DNA of 64,000 bases from Agroathelia rolfsii (taxonomy: Eukaryota; Basidiomycota; Agaricomycetes; Amylocorticiales; Amylocorticiaceae). Shown in pieces: positions 24,158 through 32,884 of this stretch (position 1 is its first letter; each line of letters begins with the position of its first letter). The stretch lies in contig JABRWF010000004.1 of NCBI GenBank assembly GCA_018343915.1, positions 1,488,001 through 1,552,000 of the forward strand. The letters run 5' to 3'. The notes below the pieces were generated by a model that saw only the letters and a program-made list of their open reading frames with translations, was not told the DNA's origin and ran no database searches. Position numbers and translations under genes: made by a program.

Positions 24158-26320
24158 ATTTTTGGGTCTTTTTTGATATCATACACAGTCATTTCAACAG
24201 AACACAGGATGTGCGTCGTGTTTTACTCGACACTCCTAATTTCATACCATTCAAGTTAACCAAAGCTGAATACTTTCGCCGGTAGTTGCCACTGAGACGA
24301 CGCAAGTATATTGTCACTTAGATACTGGCAGGGTAGCAGCCCGAGATGCTTGTCAGCTCGGATGGGCAATTGACTTGCTCGTATTCGATGGTCCTGTGTG
24401 TTAATTCTTGGTTAGAAGTTGTCCGATTATCCTGAATCATCGTGTACTTACCACTCGTTGATTCCTCCGCCAGCCCTGGGGAAAGGATATGATCAGGATC
24501 AGGTCGCATCGTTGTCAGAGTAACAGACATACCATTCCCATCTCCAGTGGCAACCAGCCTGAAGGATCGAGGGGAGCTCGTCGCATTGAGAGTCCGAAGA
24601 GACACCTGAGTCAATGGGAGAATAGATGAAGCGCGGTCGAATAATCAACCTTTGGAAATGCACGTACCTCCGTACTGGGCACCCCAGCCTTGGCTCGGAG
24701 CACCGTACTGCGCCGTGCAGGCGTTGAGGCCTCCAACTCCGCCACCAGGTGTCTTTAGAAAAAAATCAGGAAGGGTTCGGATAAAGAAAGGTTATGAGAT
24801 ATCACATACGTAAATATCGAAATCGGTAGCGGTAATACCTAGTCTCTCAGTTAAAATAGGTTTGAATATGCAACAAATATTAAGAAATGTTACCTCCAGC
24901 GTTGATGGCCTGGACAATCATACTCTTTCCTGCGCCTGCACCCGAGGTCCAGGTAAATTGATAACACTTGCAGCCTGATAATTGCGTTCAATATACATTC
25001 GAGGATGATGAACGTCAATATGTAATAATCATACGTACAGCTATCCGTGGCAGTGTCTCCGTGACCAGCAAATCCATAGCTGAGCGTATTGCTGATGATG
25101 ATAGGCTGGTAGTCCGAGCACGAGAACGCTAGATTTCCGCCGCTGGCAAAGCAGGCATTTTGGGCGCCTGAGGCAGCAGGACCATTATTTGCGTTGCATG
25201 ATCTGACGGGACCACTGGCACCGGGGGATAGATTGGAAGTGTATCCGCAGGCAGGTTCACAGCTGCAAAGCTCGGTTTAGCTCATACATGGAGTAGAAAG
25301 TAAAAATACGAAGTCAAGGATGTAAGGGTATGGCTAAGCTGAATGACTTACCAGTCCCACGTAGTCGTGGTTGTACCTGAAGTTTGTGCCAAACTAGCGG
25401 TAATGAGGCCCTGAATGGCAACCAAAGTGGGAATAGCGGTTTTCAGAGAGAAGAAATACATGATTGTGGTGAAGAGTCGAATACCAACATTTGGCGAGTG
25501 TTTTTATACCACCTCAGAGTGCTTCTTTTCCCCCGGAAGTTACTTTGGAAATATTTGGAACAACATGCATCGTCATGCGTACCAGACTGATGACCTGCAT
25601 GGAGGAGCAAAAAGAATTTCTCCGCCTCTAAGAATAAGCAAAATGAATTTGGATATCAGATGACGAAGGGTGAAATCCGGGTATTCAGACGTCAACCAAG
25701 AATGCGTAACTTAGATTCTTGTCAGCAGACATACACATACCCTAGTATTTGGGGCCAAGGGTAATGAGATAGCATAAGTTGGAGGCGTTACCGCAACCTA
25801 CCGTATGAGTTTCTCGAACCGGTGGTCAGAACATGCGGGGACTTTATCCGAGCTGACTACGAAGTTTACGAAAGTAATTCAGTTAGATGATTTCAATGTC
25901 ATAAGTTACTGATGGCCAGACATTTTTAGATTCGTCCCATAGTTTGAAGCGTTTTTGAGGAGGCGATGGTTGTGAAGCAGGCTTCCTCATACCTCCAAAC
26001 TTCCGGCAGCATAAATACAATCCCATTCAATGTCAAAGTTTGCATGACGTGCGAGTCAGTGTGATAAACTACCGCACTGAGCATGCCATACAGCGTTTCA
26101 CATAACTCACCACAGAAACAAGGGAAAGGGCTCCAAGCCTAATGAAAAGAAGAAAAATGATAGTATTCCAAGTTAGCCGCACAATGCCGCACATGACATC
26201 TGATGGCCTTATGGTTCGCTAATACTGATTAACCGCACAATCCAAGGCCCGAGCGCATTTCCGAGAATTTACAGAGCTATCAGTCCTCGAACTGCGGACG
26301 CCAACAGGACCAAGTGAACT
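24158..26320. repeat. left copy of a tandem 2.2 kb segmental duplication
   Basis: From the TTTGGGTCTT at about 24161 to the AACAGGACCAAG at about 26305-26315 this segment is nearly base-for-base the same as 27540-29705, with a constant offset of 3,382 bases across the whole GH45 gene and a few small indels beyond it (for example nine bases missing after 25685). Each copy carries one GH45 gene and about 850 bases upstream of it. Confidence 0.92.
24318..25461 (-). CDS. secreted GH45 endoglucanase, copy 1
   Basis: Hydrolyses beta-1,4-glucan with inversion, outside the cell. Start at 25461 gives a signal peptide MYFFSLKTAIPTLVAIQGLI... with probable cleavage after SLA, then TTTTTWDCCEPACGY: the Asp of WDCC (residue 36) is the GH45 general base. 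Seven short introns separate exons that join into SCCKCYQFTWTSG, the ATDFDIYTPGGGVGGLNACT block (Asp of the FD pair is the expected acid), GAPSQGWGAQYGG, SDSQCDELPSILQAGCHWRW and the end NCPSELTSISGCYPASI with stop at 24318. About 230 residues, catalytic domain only, no CBM1 seen. The Cys pattern fits the disulfide-rich family. One of two tandem copies; splice sites are all GT..AG. Confidence 0.93.
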
Positions 26321-27539
26321 TGAACATGTTAGAATAGCAATTCATAGCTATGAAGTATGCGTGATGTAGTCACAGTCACCCGTAGCGTGATATGGTATTT
26401 AGTGCGTTGTAGTTTGTACCACATCTGTTTGTCGGCGTACCGTAACCAAGTACAATGACAAGAAGAAGAATATCTTGCTTTTTATATTGAATCTGGCTGG
26501 CTGGCTCGCTTGATAAAATAACAGTTCAAGCTCAAGAGTTATCTCTACTGAAGAAGCAAGCCAACCCAGCAGCGAGAGAATAAATATACCATATCCAAGT
26601 CTTTAGGTAGCTTTAAGTTCTAGCTTAATGCAAGGCCTAAATTAGTCCCCTTGCAGTGAAGATATTCAGGCTTGGCAGTATTGGACAACCACTGCTATGG
26701 CGCAGACATATGCTGGATGGACATTTGGATTAGGATTGACCTCCTCTGGAATATCTACCAGCAGCATAAGGCCTGTTCCAAGCCACTGGCAACCCTGGCA
26801 TTACCATAACAATTTCTACTAGCTATAACCCCTGTATAAACAAAATTCAGTCACTTTATGACCAAAATAAAGCATGCCAGTCAGATTCTACTTCTAGTTC
26901 AAATGGAGCCTGCATTATAAATATCATGCAAGTGTAGGGTAAGTAGCCTAGATATTCCAATTACTAGTGCTTCCATTGACAAAATTTTCATTTCATCATG
27001 TGCCTAGAGTAGTATCCGATATACCTACTAATTCAAGAGCTTGCAACAAATCTGTTTTGATAGGAGATATATAGTGTGTAGCTATATTCTTATAGTAGTA
27101 TATATGTGCAACAAAAGCACAAAAAATGTTAGCATTAGCTTAATTACTAGTTCAATGTGTGCTGAGAGTATATATATATATTCCAGAAACTTACAGCCAA
27201 TGAATTACTATGGGTGATGTACTATAGTGTGTAGCCATATGCTTATAGTAGCATGCATGCATAATAAAGGCACGAAAAAACTAAGTCTAAGTCACAAACC
27301 ATGACACAACAGGTTGCAACGACGCTGCATTATTTTGTCCAACTTGAACTCCACATTTCATGTGGTAGCATCTCACGTAATCAGGCGGAAGTTGCGCTAG
27401 GTACGAGACTAGGCTCTGGGAGATGTCGCTTTCACTCCCCGCTGGTATCTGAGTCTCAATTTTAAATCTCAGAATCCACCCAGAGAATAACTCAAATAAT
27501 TATGCGACTACATCTCCCGAGCCCTGGGAACGAGGCTAT
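26321..27539. other. AT-rich spacer between the duplicated units, no gene
   Basis: About 1.2 kb of unique sequence with no open frame worth calling. It contains a local imperfect direct repeat (27063-27125 and 27216-27285), several TATATA runs (for example 27169-27182) and an inverted repeat close to the right border (27400-27537). Confidence 0.6.
27063..27285. repeat. imperfect direct repeat of about 60 bases
   Basis: The stretch with ATAGTGTGTAGCTATATTCT at about 27068 recurs as ATAGTGTGTAGCCATATGCT at about 27222, each followed by TATAGTAG-, TGCA- and AAAGGCAC/AAAGCAC-like sequence and an A run. The two copies are about 155 bases apart with scattered changes. Confidence 0.7.
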
Positions 27540-27540
27540 A
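27395..27540. repeat. imperfect inverted repeat next to the right duplication border
   Basis: GACTAGGCTCTGGGAGATGT near 27405-27427 is mirrored by ACATCTCCCGAGCCCTGGGA near 27508-27527, giving a hairpin with arms of about 20-30 bases and a loop of roughly 80 bases. It ends almost exactly where homology to the left unit begins. Confidence 0.55.
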
Positions 27541-29705
27541 TATTTGGGTCTTTCTTGATATTATACATAGTCATTTCAACAGAATACAGGATGTGTGTCG
27601 TGTTTTACTCGACACTCCTAATTTCATACCATTCAAGTTAACCAAAGCTGAATACTTTCGCCGGTAGTTGCCACTGAGACGACGCAAGTATATTGTCACT
27701 TAGATACTGGCAGGGTAGCAGCCCGAGATGCTCGTCAGCTCGGATGGGCAATTGACTTGCTCGTATTCGATGGTCCTGTGTGTTAATTCTTGGTTAGAAG
27801 TTGTCCGATTATCCTGAATCATCGTGTACTTACCACTCGTTGATTCCTCCGCCAGCCCTGGGGAAAGGATATGATCAGGATCAGGTCACATCGTTGTCAG
27901 AGTAACAGACATACCATTCCCATCTCCAGTGGCAACCAGCCTGAAGAACCGAGGGGAGCTCGTCGCATTGAGAGTCCGAAGAGACACCTAAGTCAATGGG
28001 AGAATAGATGAAGCGCGGTCGAATAATCAACCTTTGGAAATGCACGTACCTCCGTACTGGGCACCCCAGCCTTGGCTCGGAGCACCGTACTGCGCCGTGC
28101 AGGCGTTGTAGTCTCCAACTCCGCCACCAGGTGTCTTCAGAAGAAAATCAGAAAAGGTTCGGATAAAGAAAGGTTATGAGATATCACATACGTAAATATC
28201 GAAATCGGTAGCGGTAATACCTAGTCTCTCAGTTAAAATAGGTTTGAATATGCAACAAATATTAAGAAATGTTACCTCCAGCGTTGATGGCCTGGACAAT
28301 CATACTCTTTCCTGCGCCTGCACCCGAGGTCCAGGTGAATTGATAACACTTGCAGCCTGGGAATTGCGTTCAATATGCATTCGAGGATGATGAACGTCAG
28401 TATGTAATAATTATACGTACAGCTATCCGTGGCAGTGTCTCCGTGACCAGCAAATCCATAGCTGAGCGTATTGCTGATGATGATAGGCTGGTAGTCCGAG
28501 CACGAGAACGCTAGATTTCCGCCGCTGGCAAAGCAGGCATTTTGGGCGCCTGAGGCAGCAGGACCATTATTTGCGTTGCATGATCTGACGGGACCACTGG
28601 CACCGGGGGACAGATTGGAAGTATATCCGCAGGCAGGTTCGCAGCTGCAAAGCTCGGTTTAGCTCATACATGGAGTAGAAAGTAAAAATACGAAGTCAAG
28701 GATGTAAGGGTATGGCTAAGCTGAATGACTTACCAGTCCCACGTAGTCGTGGTTGTACCTGAAGTTTGTGCCAAACTAGCGGTAATGAGGCCCTGAATGG
28801 CAACCAAAGTGGGAATAGCGGTTTTCAGAGAGAAGAAATACATGATTGTGGTAAAGAGTCGAATACCAACATTTGGCGAGTGTTTTTATACCACCTCAGA
28901 GTGCTTCTTTTCCCCCGGAAGTTACTTTGGAAATATCTGGAACAACACACATTGTCATGCGTACCAGACTGGTGACCTGCATGGAGGAGCAAAAGAATTT
29001 CTCCGCCTCTAAGAATAAGCAAAATGAATTTGGATATCAGATGACGAAGGGTGAAATCCGGGTATTCAGGTTGATTATACGTCAACCAAGGATGCATAAC
29101 TTGAATTCTTGTCAGCATGCATACACATACCTTAGTATTTGGGGTCAAGGGTAATAGAGAAAGCATAAGTTGGAGGCGTTGCCGCAAACTACCGTATGAG
29201 TTTCTCGAACCGGCGGTGAGAACATGCGGGGACTTTATCCGAGCTGACTACGAAGTTTACGAAAGTAATTCAGTTAGATGATTTCAACGTCATAAGTTGC
29301 TGATGGCCTGACATTTTTAGATTCGTCCCATAGTTTGAAGCGTTTTTGAGGAGCGATGGTTGTGAAGCAGGCTTCCTCACACCCCCAAACTTCCGGCAGC
29401 ATGAATACAATCTCATTCAATATCAAAGTTTGCATGACATGCGAGTCAGTGCGATAAACTGCCGCACTGAGCATGCCACGTAACGTTTGACATAACTTTC
29501 ACCAGAGAAACAAGGGAAAGGGCTCCAAGTCTAATACAAATAATAGTATTCCAAGTTAGCCGCACAATGCTACACATGACATCTGACGGCCTTATGGTTC
29601 GCTAATACTGATTAACCGCACAATCCAAGACCCGAGCGCATTTCCGAGAATTTACAGAGTTATCAGTCCACGAACTGCGGACGCCAACAGGACCAAGCTT
29701 GAACA
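27540..29705. repeat. right copy of the tandem 2.2 kb segmental duplication
   Basis: Counterpart of 24158-26320 at an offset of 3,382 bases. Homology starts at TTTGGGTCT (27543) and stops after AACAGGACCAAG near 29695. The GH45 gene and its upstream region are included; scattered substitutions are visible, and small indels are confined to the upstream part. Confidence 0.92.
27700..28843 (-). CDS. secreted GH45 endoglucanase, copy 2
   Basis: Tandem paralogue of the gene at 24318-25461, of identical length and exon layout. Start 28843, stop 27700. All splice signals are kept (one acceptor changed from CAG to TAG, still usable), the signal peptide is unchanged, and both catalytic Asp residues (WDCC and TDFD) are present. 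Coding differences I can see include GGVGGLN changed to GGVGDYN in the loop after the acid Asp, and PSIL/FRL-region changes around 27940 where CGATCC became CGGTTC. So the copy looks functional and recently formed, with at least one clustered change in a substrate-groove loop. No nonsense change was found. Confidence 0.92.
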
Positions 29706-30686
29706 ACCTGCGTCTGCCTAGCTTGACAAGGCAGGCGATAGTACACACGTGATGACATGTATCAACGCCTGCGAGTAGTCGTAAGACGCTAGTAGTAGGG
29801 ATCCCTCCAATTTCCCCAAAGTGGAAGTCTGCCGTAACTGCCGAGCCGTTGCTTGGGGAAACCCGCCCGCAGAACGCTCAGCGCTGCAATATTGGGTTCC
29901 GAGTCTGAGTCCGAGTCCTGAGGCCTGAGGTCTCAAGACCTCCTTTGCTCAATAGATCCATAGCCCACTGTTTGCTTGTAAACACCGCGTCAATAGGAGC
30001 TTGGATCAATACATTTCCTCATCGCTGCAATCTTATTCCCTGTTCTAAATGACGTGTCTACTGAGACTACCAACCAACCAAACTTATCGATGTCAGAGCC
30101 TGGAGACAATGAGGATCAACTGCCATACTCTTATTCAGTAAATCCGGATGAATACGGCCCTATAACCTCCCTTGGCATCATTTTCTCAAACCCATCCTTA
30201 TCCCATCATTATCATGTCTCTAATTCTGATCATCAGGTTCTGCACCCTCAAGCTCTCGAAGACATCGGGCATGTGAAGAAAAGCTTGAGATGGTGCTTAA
30301 TCTGTTAAAGGATGAATTAGATTGGAGCATCTTCATTTTGCATTTTTGGGCCGGGATGAGAGATCGCAAAATCCTACGGAATCCACTGTTCTGGGTCTCG
30401 GCATCGTGGCCTTGACATCGGCCATCGTCGACATGAAAGAATATCCCTACTAGGTTTTGGTACAACTGCCAATAGGCTCGTACCCAGCCGCTTGGGATTT
30501 CAATCCCCACTCTGAATTTGAAACGGAAAGTGGCTGCCGAGGGATTGAAAGCGACAAGATCCCCAAGCGTAGCGAAGCGGAGTCCGAAGTGGCTGGATCC
30601 GAGCCCCAGACTGCCAACAGGCTAGCGCTCGACGTCACGTGAATCGCCAGTCCGCAAGTGGCCACGGCCAACAAGCAACACTAATA
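29706..30686. other. gene-poor interval with one degraded coding fragment
   Basis: Between the GH45 duplication and the fold-back element. Apart from the fragment annotated at 30054-30414 no feature is seen. A CACGTG palindrome lies at 30636-30641, and GAGTCTGAGTCCGAGTCC-type short repeats near 29900 and 30580 are visible. Confidence 0.4.
30054..30414 (+). pseudogene. degraded coding fragment, unrecognised
   Basis: A frame starting MSTETTNQPNLSMSEPGDNE runs to about 30306, and from about 30266 a second frame shifted by one base reads HRACEEKLEMVLNLLKDELD then WSIFILHFWAGMRDRK before a stop near 30414. The overlap and the protein-like composition of the second part suggest one coding sequence with a frameshift rather than two genes. 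I do not recognise the family; a normal intron does not fit the short overlap. Confidence 0.3.
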
Positions 30687-31242
30687 CAGTGCCCACGGAA
30701 AGTCTGTCACGCTTTTCGTTCCTTTTAGTTCATCCATTTCCACGCCGTTTTGCTTCAAATGCAGATTCATGTAATATAATATAAATCTCCTGTATATGCC
30801 TATATAGTTGAATTTGAAAAATATTCGGTGGTTAGCTGTTGGCATGCAAATCAAATGTGCTACTCAAAACCGCTGAAAAAGATATCCGTTAATATAGCAT
30901 ATTTTGATATGTGAGTATTTCCCTCAAACTAGGCATAGTATACATGGAGTTGAAAAAAAAGTTTGTATGGTTTGACTAACTGGACGTATGCTATGTCTAG
31001 TTTGAGGGAAAGTACTCACATATTAAAATATGCTATATTGATGGATTTTTTTTTTCAGCGGTTTTAGTAGCACATTTAATTTGCACGCAAACAGCTAACA
31101 GCCAAATATTTTCAAATTCAACTGTATAGGTATATACAGGACATTTATATTATACTACATGAATTTTTATTTGAAGCAAAACGGTGTGGAAGTGGATGAG
31201 CTAAAAGGAACGAAAAGCGTGACAGACTTTCCGTGAGCACTG
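30687..31242. mobile_element. fold-back element with Tc1/mariner-type ends (MITE-like)
   Basis: A 556-base near-palindrome: left arm about 30687-30940, right arm about 30988-31242, loop of under 50 bases. The ends are CAGTGCCCACGGAAAGTCTG and its mirror CAGACTTTCCGTGAGCACTG, flanked on each side by TA (30685-30686 and 31243-31244), the target duplication made by Tc1/mariner transposases; CAGTG is also the usual Tc1-type terminus. The arms differ by scattered substitutions and small indels, so the insertion is not brand new. No open frame of note, hence non-autonomous. It lies about 95 bases upstream of the small membrane protein gene. Confidence 0.88.
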
Positions 31243-31336
31243 TAATACATCTGTTACTATACTCTTGTCCATCATCAACGATTAGCAATATTCAGGCTTG
31301 AACACAATAACACTAACAATACAACTCTGGTTAAAT

Positions 31337-31800
31337 ATGGCCGAAGCTGAATACACACGCGTTCCCACAAAAGAGCCTGTCCCAGAGCCCACCCAAGAAG
31401 AGTCCCACAGCGACAAAGAAGAAGAGGTAGAGGAGGAAGAGGAAGTTCTCTCGCCAACACCCGCAGAACAGGTCGATGCCGATCCACGCTTTGCACGACC
31501 GACGCCTGCACCGTGGAAACGTGCACTGTTGCTGGCATTCACCGCCTTCTTGTTCTGGATGGCGTTTAACATGAGGGTGAATGCCAAAAAGAAGGTTGAG
31601 GACAACATCGTGTATGCTGACAGGTAAGCGCATTAATTTATAATCGAGGAAAGGGCACATCACCATTCGGATTTCTTCGTACGTGCTATAGGTACTCGAG
31701 CGAATTTAAATTCCGTCCTGCCGCCAGCCCAATCATCACCCAAAAGCTCAAGGACGGTCGTACGCTCATTCGTGGCGCGCAGCCCACGAACCGGTTCTAG
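31337..31800 (+). CDS. small single-pass membrane protein, unknown function
   Basis: Two exons: 31337 to about 31624 and from about 31692 to the stop at 31798-31800, joined as YADR to YSSEFKFRPAASP. The product is about 130 residues. The first 60 residues are acidic (Glu-rich, several VPTKEP/EPTQEE patterns), then RPTPAPWKRALLLAFTAFLF with the following WMAFNM forms a single transmembrane helix, and the basic segment RVNAKKKVEDN follows. The C-terminus, FKFRPAASPIITQKLKDGRT, looks conserved and would be lumenal or matrix-facing depending on topology (positive side suggests the C-terminal side is cytosolic or matrix). Unrecognised, possibly an organelle membrane accessory protein. Its promoter abuts the fold-back element. 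Confidence 0.65.
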
Positions 31801-32884
31801 AACTGGAGTTTATAGATCTTATTTTCTTTCATTTCCCTTCAATTTGCTCACCTTTTCTATGGGCAACATATTTTCTTTTTTCGTTTTCTCGGGACATTTG
31901 GCCGTCGCCAATTTTTGTATAATGCGCAGAGTACATGTAATCCCGTGGATCTGGCCTACCCCAGCCCGCATTTATATCACTATTCCTATTTCTCCATAGT
32001 CGCTTTCTTTCACTTCCAAGTCTATCGTAATTTCAGTGTCTGCAGTGTCGTGGAACCTACTCTCTTGAAGCTTTTTCAGATGTTATTTGACACCAGCAAT
32101 CATCATTCCCCCTCCCCCCCAAAATAAGAGAATTCGTGTTGTTGAGCCACGCTTCAACGGAAATACGCAACGAATGCATGCTGACATAACAAACGACGTA
32201 ACGACACAATGTATAATCGACTTGAAGGGGTTCAGGAAAATGAACAATAGGCAAGGATACGTTACGCTAGGCAACAGGTCCTGCGCCAACAATCCCTTAG
32301 AAAACAAAAGTACGAGAGAATTCAACAGAAGACGACAATCGGTCCTACCAATTGGTAGGAAAGGAGGTGGGAGGGAGGTGAAAGCGCGAAAACAATGAAA
32401 CAGCGAGGGTGCACGGAGATGTGATGTTGATGTTGTCATGATGGAAGAAAAGGCCGATGCTCTAATGAACAGGTGAATGGATGGACATGTGAAAGCGGAC
32501 GAGAAAATGCAAAGAAACTAAGCATGCAAAATGCGCGTACGTAATGAGAAAGAAATGCTGAGAATAGCCACAGAAGTAACGAAAACCACAGCAAACATAA
32601 GAAATAAGAAAGGGGGGAAGTAATTACACGAAATAATTATTTTTTCAATGTCCTTTATTTGCTTGTTTGAGAAAAAGGATGAAAATGCAGAAGCAAAAGC
32701 GAGAGCAATTATCGAGTTTGCGAGAGAGGATGATGATTATGCATGATGTTGTGCGGATCCAGCAGATTGACAGAAGAGAACGTATAGACCGTAGTGTTCG
32801 CGATTATTGATGATCTTGGATTCTTCTATGTCTTGCAAGGAAGAAATGATGAAAAAGAGTTCGTGAAGTATGAGGCACATGATG
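31801..32884. other. convergent intergenic region, no gene seen
   Basis: About 1.1 kb between the ends of two convergent genes. T-rich on the left and A/purine-rich on the right, consistent with two 3' untranslated regions. The open frames at 32057-32439 overlap on both strands and have no domain. Confidence 0.45.

Noticed and set aside
25384..25663. Plus-strand open frames repeated at 28766-29012
   Set aside because: They are antisense to the first exon and promoter of the GH45 genes and occur twice only because the segment is duplicated.
30054..30686. Region upstream of the fold-back element as a transposase gene
   Set aside because: No DDE/D motif or helix-turn-helix could be read in any frame, and the fragment lies outside the terminal repeats.
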